From contig JBEBRR010000081.1 in NCBI GenBank assembly GCA_040394735.1, positions 1 through 16,491 of the forward strand: a stretch of 16,491 bases of DNA, read 5' to 3'. This document shows, in pieces, positions 6,900-14,899 of this stretch. The first letter of the stretch is position 1. Each line of letters begins with the position of its first letter. The DNA is from Leadbetterella byssophila_A (lineage in GTDB: Bacteria; Bacteroidota; Bacteroidia; Cytophagales; Spirosomataceae). The translations under genes and the position numbers were made by a program. Under the pieces are notes generated by a model. It saw only the letters and a list, made by a program, of their open reading frames with translations, was not told the origin of the DNA and did not search any database.

Positions 6900-9674
6900 T
6901 TAGACAAATATATCCATTTTCTTTTCTTTTGCATACACGGAACGATAGTGCTTAAATAAAAAATGATAGAGAAGCATTTCATATAGAAGCGGTTCCACTT
7001 TGAAATGACGGTTAATGTGCATATGAATTATAGAAGCACGTTCTTTGCTATTAAAACCAGTCAGATCGGAATTCTTAATTTTAGTATTTAAAACCTGGAT
7101 CAGGCGGGATTCCTGAATTCGATATTCTCTGTTTAATCTCCTTACTTGATTTTTATTGTGCTCTTTAAGAAGCCCGTCTCGCTGTTCTCCACAAAACGTG
7201 ATTTTATCGGGCATTGACATATCAGATAACCAGCTATGTATTTGTAATAGAGAGTTTTCAATACGGGAATATTCATCTTCAACTGCTTTTAGCGCACTTT
7301 CACTGTCTTTCATGAACAACAGCTCTACACGTTCCATATTAGCGTAACGATTATATTCCGGTTTATACTCAGCGATCTGGATTTCATGAATATATCCCGC
7401 TTCGATCTCATCTGAAAAATACTGGTTAAATAAGCCCAGACAATCTTTGTAAAAATCCGTATGAGAACCATGATAAAATCTTAGGCGAATATGAAATTCC
7501 GGATCCGTATAACGAATAAAGAACCACTTTTCTATTATATCTTTTTCTTTTAGAAATTGGATGAAGGAGGGCATTTTTTCACGAAGGATCCTGTCGCCTG
7601 AAACGGTGCTGGTATAAAGTTTAAGGTATAGCCACTCACTTCCGGGAGCATATTTCCTGCCACTTTTTTTTATTTCGGGTATAAATGAGGATCGGTTTGA
7701 TTCTCCTTTTATTGGTATTACAATCTCAGAGGCATGACCGTTAAGGAAACATCTATCGGGTGTGTATAGAAATTCACAGACTCTAATCTTTTCTTCTTTT
7801 TGTAAAAAATCCTGGAGAATTTTATGACACAATGGCTGCTGTAAATCAAGATAGAGTTCATTGTCTCCCTCAATAACTACAATATACTGAGGAAGATCTT
7901 TTTTTAATTCATGATAATTATTTTTGGAAAGATTCCAGGTAGCTCTGGATAAGATAATCTTCTCAAACACTACCCTCGGGAGGTAATCAGAATCTTCCAG
8001 AAATGACCACTCAAAGTGTAGTTGGGCAGAATAAGGCTGCAAATCTCCTAAAAAGCAATAGACGGGTAATCCTAATTCGTAGTTATGTGCATTTGAGAGA
8101 ACAGGGATAATACGCTTATTGTACTTTTCAGACCGGAGAACCACCTTTTCGTTAATAACAGAAACCCACAGGTCATCCAAAGTAATACATTCTTCGTTCC
8201 CAAGATAGGTAATCTGGAAATCACGTAATTGGCTGCGAAGAACAATGTTTCCCGTTTTACCTTCTGGAAGGTGGATAACTTCAGCCAATAAAGCATCTGT
8301 CTTGGATTGTTCAAATGCAGTGATTGAGCGCAATTTTTCTGTCAGATTTTCATTTCCAAGAGAAAACCTTGCCATGAGATTAACAGCCGAACTTCCCCCG
8401 GCATTTTTAAGGAAGAAATAGAAATCTCCCTGATCCAAATGTTCAATTGATTTGGCCAGGATGCTGCCAAAGATATAGAAAGTATTATTCCTGCCTGCAC
8501 CATCATTGTCAAGATCATTTAGGCTCAGTTCTATCTGTGAGTTGCCTGATTTTATACATTCAACATACTTCTTTACTAAGGTTTTTTGCCATTCATTTAT
8601 AGTAAAAGTCTCCTTTTCAGCTAACGGAATGCTTCTTAATCTACTTATCAGTTCACTTGTGGCTGTGATTTTGTAATCACCATAAGAAATACCTGTTTCC
8701 GGATCGAACAAATGAGTCAATTTGACCTCCTGGTTTTCGTAACGTTTTATAAACTGATTACAAAAAATTTTCATCCTGGAGTTTCCTCTCTGTTGAAAAA
8801 GCGGACCCAATCTGTCTATACTCGAAACGATATCTGTAATAACCTTTTGTGATATCCTTCCATCAGGATAAGTAGTAAAACTATAGGATAAGTTACCACT
8901 TGTTGGGGTTAATTCATTTGTAATATACGCTAATGTAGAAGCAGATATCCGGTTTTGCCGTACAATATATTTTTCGAAAGTTTCATAAAGCTTAAATTCA
9001 TATTCGGAAAACAGCATCTGCTCCTCCAGCATTTCCTTCACAATATCCCTTGCTTCGGCATTGTCAGTTTTTTTTTGACCGAGAATCTCTAATAAATGCA
9101 GGTACGCAATTCCTCCACGTGCCGCTTTAATAATCTCTGCTATTATTTCTGATCTTTGAACTCTGATTTGACGATATCTCTCCTCTGAATACTGAAGGTA
9201 ATAGAAGCTGCTCCCTATAGTATATAGGGAAGTATTTACATGCAGATACGAATGGAGTAGTTCAGACTCGTTTAAATATTGAGTTATCTTTTTTTTAGTC
9301 AGGATATCCGGTTCTTTTTGAACAATTATATTGTCAGTAAAAAGCTCAGATGTGTCAGAAAGGTTCGCAGTAAGGACTCCCGCAAATTCACCGAAAGGAG
9401 TAGGCCGGGTACACCAACGTGAGTAATATTTATAAAGAGTCTTTTCTACCGCAGCATTTAAATTATGGGAGATCGCTGCATTAAAAATTTGTGGTGCAGC
9501 ATTTCGGAGAGCTTTCATGAAGAGTTGGTTACGTATTATTTCATTTACATCAAATAAAATGTTATTGACCTTTCCGGAAGGGATGCGAAGTTGTATAAAA
9601 TTGAATGGTTCCATAAGGCAATTGGGGATTCTATGGAGTATAGGTTTAAATAATTTTTGGATATGTCCATCCAT
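6900..9674 (-). CDS. LanB-type class I lanthipeptide dehydratase, full length
   Basis: A 924-residue cytosolic enzyme with both halves of a LanB. The N-terminal dehydratase part carries the family signature YSRWCTRPTPFGEFAG (84-99). The C-terminal elimination part (SpaB_C type, about 677-924) has GSEWLYLKLYTS, WFFIRYTDPEFHIRLRF, and EYNRYANMERVELLFMKDS, which matches the usual RY..E..F..DS region. LanB enzymes glutamylate Ser/Thr of a precursor peptide using glutamyl-tRNA, then eliminate glutamate to leave dehydro-amino acids. No LanC cyclase is encoded in the window, so the final bond type is open. Start ATG at 9674; M21 is an alternative. It heads the minus-strand block and has a promoter candidate about 95-125 bases upstream. 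The precursor could be the 40-residue frame, the 75-residue GG peptide, or one outside the window. Confidence 0.92.
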   Translation of the reverse strand: MDGHIQKLFKPILHRIPNCLMEPFNFIQLRIPSGKVNNILFDVNEIIRNQLFMKALRNAAPQIFNAAISHNLNAAVEKTLYKYYSRWCTRPTPFGEFAGVLTANLSDTSELFTDNIIVQKEPDILTKKKITQYLNESELLHSYLHVNTSLYTIGSSFYYLQYSEERYRQIRVQRSEIIAEIIKAARGGIAYLHLLEILGQKKTDNAEARDIVKEMLEEQMLFSEYEFKLYETFEKYIVRQNRISASTLAYITNELTPTSGNLSYSFTTYPDGRISQKVITDIVSSIDRLGPLFQQRGNSRMKIFCNQFIKRYENQEVKLTHLFDPETGISYGDYKITATSELISRLRSIPLAEKETFTINEWQKTLVKKYVECIKSGNSQIELSLNDLDNDGAGRNNTFYIFGSILAKSIEHLDQGDFYFFLKNAGGSSAVNLMARFSLGNENLTEKLRSITAFEQSKTDALLAEVIHLPEGKTGNIVLRSQLRDFQITYLGNEECITLDDLWVSVINEKVVLRSEKYNKRIIPVLSNAHNYELGLPVYCFLGDLQPYSAQLHFEWSFLEDSDYLPRVVFEKIILSRATWNLSKNNYHELKKDLPQYIVVIEGDNELYLDLQQPLCHKILQDFLQKEEKIRVCEFLYTPDRCFLNGHASEIVIPIKGESNRSSFIPEIKKSGRKYAPGSEWLYLKLYTSTVSGDRILREKMPSFIQFLKEKDIIEKWFFIRYTDPEFHIRLRFYHGSHTDFYKDCLGLFNQYFSDEIEAGYIHEIQIAEYKPEYNRYANMERVELLFMKDSESALKAVEDEYSRIENSLLQIHSWLSDMSMPDKITFCGEQRDGLLKEHNKNQVRRLNREYRIQESRLIQVLNTKIKNSDLTGFNSKERASIIHMHINRHFKVEPLLYEMLLYHFLFKHYRSVYAKEKKMDIFV

Positions 9675-9734
9675 TATAAAAGAATATAATGGTTTACATA
9701 TTGCAAATATTACTTAATGGAATAACTTTTCAAA

Positions 9735-9750
9735 TACTGTCTGGACAGTA
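9735..9750. promoter_or_regulatory. Palindromic operator-like site TACTGTC-TG-GACAGTA
   Basis: A perfect 7-bp inverted repeat with a 2-base centre. It lies between the dehydratase promoter candidate (9768-9799) and the dehydratase start (9674), roughly 12-27 bases after the predicted transcript start. That place suits a dimeric repressor's operator (TetR- or BlaI-like symmetry), or a small hairpin in the leader. No such repressor is encoded in the window. Confidence 0.45.
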
Positions 9751-9767
9751 GGTAAACTCGGCTCTTA

Positions 9768-9799
9768 CAAATCTACTCTGAGAAGAGTTTCCCAACCAA
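9768..9799 (-). promoter_or_regulatory. Promoter candidate for the dehydratase operon
   Basis: On the minus strand TAGATTTG at 9775-9768 fits the Bacteroidota -7 consensus TAnnTTTG exactly. TTGG at 9799-9796, 20 bases upstream, is an acceptable -33 box. Transcription would start near 9762, leaving an 88-base leader before the ATG at 9674 that includes the 9735-9750 palindrome. Confidence 0.5.
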
Positions 9800-9939
9800 T
9801 CTTTTAAAAACCCGTCTAAAATATACAATTTCCTGAATTTAGAACCCGATTTGAAGAAGAAGACGGATGAATTTACAGGAATATTAGAAAGATAAAAATC
9901 TGGGAAGGCCTATATGAATAACAGCTGATCAGGTTAATA

Positions 9940-10713
9940 TTATATTACTTCATTCTTAAAAATGACACTATTCCCCAGCCAGTAATTAATAAACTCAGTA
10001 CAAACAGAAGTAGCCTCATACATTCCTGCATGGGCAATATGATCAAGAATCAGGGCGGACGGGTGCTGCAACAAAGCGGTTTGCTCCAGGGCTTTTTGGA
10101 TAGGTACAAAGGGGTCCTGCTTTCCCAGGATCTGGAAAACAGGAAAAGTAAAGCTTCTGAGTGTTTCCGTATGGTCACGCCGGTTTTTCATAGACTCCGT
10201 GGCGGTCATCAGTGCCTGAGGATCCAGCCGGGAATACCGCTGAATATTTTGGGCTATCAGGTCGGCATTTTCCGTTCGGGAAAGCTCGGTGAACATATTG
10301 GGATAGAAATTCCGGATAAAGGCGGCTGAACCGTTTTTCTCAATAAATGCGTGGGTTTTATCGCGTTCTTTCTTCTTCTCCTCGCTGTCTGCCGCCGCAG
10401 AAGAATGAAACAAGCCGAGCCCGCTCACTCCAGATAGATATTGTGCAGCATACTCCAGGGCAATATACCCCCCCATGGAATGGCCGATAAGCACCGGTTT
10501 CTCAATTGCCCTTCCGGATACAAAGGTCCGCAGGTCATTGACGTAGTCAGTGATAGTGTTATAACCTCTGTGGTGAGCATGCTCAAATACGTGTGAGGTA
10601 TGATAGGAGTGAATTCCCGGAAGGAATTCCTCCCATACGGCAGAATCTTCACCAAAGCCATGTATCCATACAATATCCATAGCGTTTATTTCTTTTTTTT
10701 GTACTCTGCTCAT
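9940..10713 (-). CDS. Alpha/beta hydrolase, small serine-hydrolase type
   Basis: A 257-residue cytosolic protein of the alpha/beta-hydrolase fold. Visible are the oxyanion segment WIHGFGED (16-23), the nucleophile elbow GHSMGG with Ser79, the acid Asp200 in GKQDPFVP, and the base His228 in HIAHAGMYE. The lid region (about 105-165) is short and charged. The family includes esterases, C-C hydrolases and lactonases; the substrate cannot be told. The listed ATG at 10713 gives an 11-residue polar extension, and the ATG at 10680 (giving MDIVWIHGFG) is an equally good start. It lies 52 bases after the nucleotidyltransferase gene on the same strand, so co-transcription is likely. GC content is clearly higher than in the peptide block. 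Confidence 0.88.
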   Translation of the reverse strand: MSRVQKKEINAMDIVWIHGFGEDSAVWEEFLPGIHSYHTSHVFEHAHHRGYNTITDYVNDLRTFVSGRAIEKPVLIGHSMGGYIALEYAAQYLSGVSGLGLFHSSAAADSEEKKKERDKTHAFIEKNGSAAFIRNFYPNMFTELSRTENADLIAQNIQRYSRLDPQALMTATESMKNRRDHTETLRSFTFPVFQILGKQDPFVPIQKALEQTALLQHPSALILDHIAHAGMYEATSVCTEFINYWLGNSVIFKNEVI

Positions 10714-10729
10714 TACCTGCAGACCTTCT

Positions 10730-10757
10730 GTTCAATGTTAGTTGTTCACTGTTCACT
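10730..10757. repeat. Four tandem heptamers (GTTCACT type) between two genes
   Basis: Four successive 7-base units: GTTCAAT, GTTAGTT, GTTCACT, GTTCACT. The last two are identical and the first two degenerate. They fill half of the 52-base gap between the nucleotidyltransferase and hydrolase genes. A related ACTCACT heptamer run sits at 16467-16491, so this may be a dispersed intergenic repeat of the genome. Confidence 0.6.
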
Positions 10758-10765
10758 AATACGGA

Positions 10766-11665
10766 TTACCACAGTGTTTCAGGATATTTCCCCTGCCCGA
10801 TCAGCTTCAGGATTGCATCCCGCACAGGTTCTTTATCTTCCGGATAAGTAACGCCGAACCAGTCGGATGAATTGCTGAAAACCCTGCATTTCCCTTTGCC
10901 GGCTTCCATCAAATTGCTCATTACCTTCGGGATGTAGAACTCAGCTTTGGGGGCATTGAGGTTTTCGCGGGCATAGGCATGAAACATCTTCTCGATCTCG
11001 GGGAAAACGCCCGGCTTAAAGCCCCAGAAATTCATGGAAACCGGCGTGTTGTCGTCGAGGATGACGGGCTCCCCCAGGTCATGGAAAACAATATTTCCGT
11101 CAGGCAGTCTTTCAATTTTGGTCCGCTCAATCACATCGGTAAGGAATCCCTCCTCATCCACACTGCATACTCCTCTTGATACCGTTCCGTTTTCTGAAAG
11201 CGTATTTTTCAGCTGGTAGCTGATGAGCGTATGAACTGTTTCGTCTTTGTCGTTTACCAGGAAATCAGCAATGGTCTGAAAGGCCTCTGTGCCGTAAAAA
11301 TCATCGGCATTGATCACTGCAAAAGGGGTTTGGGTGTTCTCCCAGGCACAGAGCACGGCATGTCCCGTGCCCCAGGGTTTTTCCCGCTTTACATCACTCA
11401 GGTCAGCCGGCAGGTAAGAATCAAAGCCCTGTATGGCAAAATCATATTCAATTTTCCCGTCCAGCTTGGGGCCGAAAAGCTTGATGCAGTCGTCGCGCAG
11501 CTCCTCCCGTATAATAAAGACCACTTTGCCAAAACCGCTTTGTATGGCGTCAAACAGTGAATAATCTATGATGGTTTCGCCGTTAGGGCCGAAAGAGTCG
11601 AGTTGCTTTATACCACCGTAGCGGCTGCCCATTCCGGCGGCAAGAATTAATAAAGTAGGTTTCAT
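10766..11665 (-). CDS. Sugar-phosphate nucleotidyltransferase-like protein (NTP_transferase family)
   Basis: A 299-residue cytosolic enzyme. The N-terminal signature LAAGMGSRYGGIKQ (8-21) is the nucleotide-binding loop of NDP-sugar pyrophosphorylases, with Lys20 in the expected place. KPWGTGHAVL (97-106) contacts the base in relatives, and NADDFYG (119-125) holds the acidic metal ligands. The family joins a sugar-1-phosphate to an NTP with release of pyrophosphate. The sequence is nearer to the MurU-like or general NTP_transferase group than to RmlA or GalU, so the sugar is unknown. Start ATG at 11665, with a promoter-like box about 26 bases upstream. It is followed by the alpha/beta hydrolase gene on the same strand and is divergent from the amidohydrolase pair. 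Confidence 0.88.
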   Translation of the reverse strand: MKPTLLILAAGMGSRYGGIKQLDSFGPNGETIIDYSLFDAIQSGFGKVVFIIREELRDDCIKLFGPKLDGKIEYDFAIQGFDSYLPADLSDVKREKPWGTGHAVLCAWENTQTPFAVINADDFYGTEAFQTIADFLVNDKDETVHTLISYQLKNTLSENGTVSRGVCSVDEEGFLTDVIERTKIERLPDGNIVFHDLGEPVILDDNTPVSMNFWGFKPGVFPEIEKMFHAYARENLNAPKAEFYIPKVMSNLMEAGKGKCRVFSNSSDWFGVTYPEDKEPVRDAILKLIGQGKYPETLW

Positions 11666-11690
11666 TAACAGTATTTTGATTTAATCGGTG

Positions 11691-11698
11691 CAAAAATA
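11691..11698 (-). promoter_or_regulatory. -7 box for the nucleotidyltransferase gene
   Basis: On the minus strand TATTTTTG followed by CACC fits TAnnTTTG exactly and lies 26 bases above the ATG. A TTTTG is present further up at 11716-11712, but at a short 13-base spacing, so the -33 box is uncertain. Confidence 0.5.
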
Positions 11699-11848
11699 AG
11701 GCTTTGGTCGACAAAAGTGTTACCCTTATGTAAATAATACCGAACGCTTATCCACTGAAACCATAATTATATCGATTGATTATCGCTTTTCTGGCATATT
11801 ATTCGGGGATTTGTCTAAATTTCGGAATTATAACCTAAACTGTAAAAT

Positions 11849-14800
11849 ATGAAGAAAGTATTTCTACTGTTGCTTCTTTTCGTAGGGCAGTCGGCGGTTT
11901 TTGCACAACCCAACCAGAATGGTGTGCAGGATAAACGGCCCGGCTATTACTTATTTAAGAATGCTACCATTCATGTGGATCCGGGCACTGTTCTGGAAGA
12001 TGCATGGCTTCTGATCAGGGAGGACAAGATTGAAAAAGTGGGGAAGAACTTTGACTATCCCAAATCTGCTCAGGTATTTGATCTGAAAGGAAAGCACATT
12101 TATCCTTCTTTTGTAGACATTTATTCCGACTACGGTCTGCCCGAGCTCCGGCGTCCTATGGGCGGCGGCCGGGGAAGTTTCTATGAAATGAAATTCGAAT
12201 CGGATAAAAAGGGGGCCTTCGCCTATAACCAGGCCATCAAGCCGGAAGTAAAGGCGGCCGAAGTTTTCAGCATCAATGCCAAAGCGGCCGAAGAGCTCCG
12301 TAAGATCGGTTTCGGTTCGGTGGTTTCCCATGTAAAAGACGGTATCGTAAGAGGAAACTCGGTTCTCGTGACCCTGGGCGAAGAAAAAGACAGCAAGTCG
12401 CTTATCAAAGCTGATATTTCTTCCCACTACTCGTTTCTGAAGGGAATGAGCACCCAGACCTACCCGGTTTCTCTCATGGGCTGTGTGGCGCTTCTCCGCC
12501 AGACCTATTATGATGCCGACTGGTATAAAAAAGCAAAGGAAGTGCAGGAAAAAAACCTTTCCCTGGAAGCCTTTTCGGCGAATCAGGCCCTGCCTTCTGT
12601 TTTTCAGAGTGCAGGCTTTCATGATGCGTTGCGCATTGGTAAGCTGGGCAATGAATTCGGGGTAAAATATATTATTAAGTCGGGAGGAGATGATTATAAG
12701 CGGATTGACGAAATAAAGGCATTGAATACGCACCTTATTCTTCCCCTGAATTTCCCGAAAGCCCTGGATGTGGAAGATCCTATCGATGCAGAAAATGTGG
12801 CCCTGGCGGATCTGAAACATTGGGAGCTGGCTCCCGGAAACCCCGCTGCCGTAGCTTCGAATGGAATTGACTTTTCACTTACGGCGTCCGACCTGCCGGT
12901 GAAAGCAGCTTTCTTTACGCAGCTTCAGGCGGCTATTAAAGCAGGCCTCAGCAAAAAAGATGCGCTGGCAGCTCTTACCGTGAACCCCTCGCGTGTGCTG
13001 AAGATCGAAGATAAGGTAGGTACCTTAAAAACCGGCCTTCTGGCCAATTTCCTGATTACCGACAAAGATATTTTCGAAGAAAAATCGAAAATCCTTGAAA
13101 ACTGGGTGCAGGGGGCAAAATTCGTGATCAATGACATCTCAACTTCTGATATAGCCGGAAAATATAATACCAATATTCCCGGGTTTAACCGCTTAACAGT
13201 TTCGGGTGAACCGGAAAAACCAGCCATGGAGCTGGCCATGGATACGGTGAAAGTAAAACCCACGGTAGTACGTGATAAAAATTTCCTGACCATTTCTTAC
13301 AAAAAAGGGAACGAAGGAGTGGCCCGCATGACAGGTCTTATCTCAGACCGGAAGATCACCGGCCAGGGAGTGGATGCCAAAGGGCAGGCATTTAACTGGA
13401 CAGCCACGCTTATCGAGGAAAAAGCAGCCGTTGCCAGGCAGGATTCGGCCAGAACCGGCTCCCGTCCTGCAGCAGCCAAAGGCGGTTTGCTCTACCCGTT
13501 TGTAGCGTTCGGTAACAAAGAGCTGCCGAAGCAGCAGGATCTGCTGATTAAAAATGCTACGGTGTGGACCAATGAGAAAGAAGGAAATATTGTAACGGAT
13601 GTACTGGTGAAAAACGGCAAGATTCATTCGCTGGGTAAAAACCTGGCAGTCGGTAATGCCAAAGTGATTGACGGTACCGGTAAGCACCTGACCAACGGTA
13701 TTATTGATGAGCATAGCCATATTGCTTTATTCTCGATCAATGAGGTGGAATCGGTTTCTTCGGAAGTAAGACAGGAAGACGTGATCAACTCGGAAGATAT
13801 CAATATCTACCGCCAGCTGGCCGGTGGGGTAACTACCTCACAGCTTCTGCACGGTTCAGCTGACTGTATCGGCGGACAATCGGCCATTGTAAAGCTGAAG
13901 TGGGGAGAGTCTCCTGATAAACTGATCATTCCGAATTCTCCCAAGTTCATCAAATTTGCCCTGGGGGAAAACGTGAAGAGAGGAAACGCCAGTACCACTC
14001 CTAACCGCTACCCGATCACCCGGATGGGAGTAGAGCAGGTATTTGTGGATGCCTTTACCCGTGCCATAGCTTACAAAAAAGAGTGGGAGACTTATAACAA
14101 GGCCAAAGTAAAAACCGGTCTGACCGCACCGAAAAGAGATCTGGAGCTGGATGCGCTGGTGGAAATCCTGAACGGCGAGCGGAACATTACCTGTCACTCT
14201 TATGTACAGTCAGAGATCAATATGCTGATGAAGGTGGCCGACTCACTGGGCTTTAAAGTCAATACTTTTACCCATATTCTGGAGGGGTATAAGGTGGCTG
14301 ACAAGATGAAAGAAAGAAGCATTAACGGCTCTACTTTCTCTGACTGGTGGGCATACAAAATGGAAGTGAAAGAGGCCATACCTTTCAATGCCGCTATCCT
14401 GAACAAGATGGGCATTACCACGGCTATTAACTCTGATGATGCTGAAATGGCAAGAAGGCTGAACCAGGAAGCGGCAAAAACCGTTCTTTACGGTGGCCTT
14501 ACCGAAGAAGAAGCCTGGAAAACCGTTACCCTTAACCCGGCAAAAATGCTGAAGCTGGATGACCGTCTGGGCTCAGTGAAGAGCGGCAAGGATGCTGATC
14601 TGGTGCTTTGGACAGACAATCCCCTGTCTATCTACGCCAAGCCTGAAAAAACTATCATTGACGGGACCATCTACTTTGACCTGGATACCAAAGAACAGAA
14701 AGAAAAAGAACTCAGCGAGGAAAAGAATCGCCTGATCCAGACCCTGCTGGCTGAAAAAGGCAAAGGAGTTCCTACAGAGAGACCTGTGATGCGTCAGCGG

Positions 14801-14899
14801 CAGGAACACATCCACTGTGACCATATCATGGAATATGACGGGGTGTCTGTTGAAAATCTGGATCTTTTCTTACGTATTTTAAACGCAAGCGGTAAATGA
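11849..14899 (+). CDS. Secreted tandem amidohydrolase-superfamily protein (1016 residues)
   Basis: A long exported protein with a signal peptide (1-20, cut near FAQ). It holds two amidohydrolase-like units. In the first (about 32-440) the expected HxH metal site is replaced: GKHIYPSFVDIYSDYG has Ile-Tyr-Ser at 91-93. The second (about 565-985) is intact: H622-S-H624 in IDEHSHIA, H783 in CHSY, H809 in THILEG, and D863-D864 in NSDDAE, followed by LGSVKSGKDADLVLW. A linker of about 120 residues lies between them. By family the second unit is a metal-dependent hydrolase of amide, cyclic amide or peptide bonds (imidazolonepropionase/isoaspartyl dipeptidase-like); the substrate is unknown. Its stop overlaps the next gene's start as ATGA. 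Start ATG at 11849 gives a clean signal peptide. A weak -7-like box, TAAATTTC, lies at 11816-11823. Confidence 0.88.
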   Translation: MKKVFLLLLLFVGQSAVFAQPNQNGVQDKRPGYYLFKNATIHVDPGTVLEDAWLLIREDKIEKVGKNFDYPKSAQVFDLKGKHIYPSFVDIYSDYGLPELRRPMGGGRGSFYEMKFESDKKGAFAYNQAIKPEVKAAEVFSINAKAAEELRKIGFGSVVSHVKDGIVRGNSVLVTLGEEKDSKSLIKADISSHYSFLKGMSTQTYPVSLMGCVALLRQTYYDADWYKKAKEVQEKNLSLEAFSANQALPSVFQSAGFHDALRIGKLGNEFGVKYIIKSGGDDYKRIDEIKALNTHLILPLNFPKALDVEDPIDAENVALADLKHWELAPGNPAAVASNGIDFSLTASDLPVKAAFFTQLQAAIKAGLSKKDALAALTVNPSRVLKIEDKVGTLKTGLLANFLITDKDIFEEKSKILENWVQGAKFVINDISTSDIAGKYNTNIPGFNRLTVSGEPEKPAMELAMDTVKVKPTVVRDKNFLTISYKKGNEGVARMTGLISDRKITGQGVDAKGQAFNWTATLIEEKAAVARQDSARTGSRPAAAKGGLLYPFVAFGNKELPKQQDLLIKNATVWTNEKEGNIVTDVLVKNGKIHSLGKNLAVGNAKVIDGTGKHLTNGIIDEHSHIALFSINEVESVSSEVRQEDVINSEDINIYRQLAGGVTTSQLLHGSADCIGGQSAIVKLKWGESPDKLIIPNSPKFIKFALGENVKRGNASTTPNRYPITRMGVEQVFVDAFTRAIAYKKEWETYNKAKVKTGLTAPKRDLELDALVEILNGERNITCHSYVQSEINMLMKVADSLGFKVNTFTHILEGYKVADKMKERSINGSTFSDWWAYKMEVKEAIPFNAAILNKMGITTAINSDDAEMARRLNQEAAKTVLYGGLTEEEAWKTVTLNPAKMLKLDDRLGSVKSGKDADLVLWTDNPLSIYAKPEKTIIDGTIYFDLDTKEQKEKELSEEKNRLIQTLLAEKGKGVPTERPVMRQRQEHIHCDHIMEYDGVSVENLDLFLRILNASGK

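Larger units (their letters stand above)
9718..9895 (+). pseudogene. Possible coding remnant at the block boundary
   Basis: Two start-less plus-strand runs look coding-like but are broken: 9718-9807 (ending KSTLRRVSQPIF) and 9782-9895 in another frame (containing KIYNFLNLEPDLKKKTDEF). Together they may be the frameshifted 3' end of a lost gene. I recognise no family. The stretch also carries the dehydratase promoter candidate on the other strand. Chance is a serious alternative. Confidence 0.2.

Noticed and set aside
11951..12820. Long minus-strand open frame inside the amidohydrolase gene
   Set aside because: It is the antisense shadow of a gene with signal peptide and family motifs; its own translation shows no domain.
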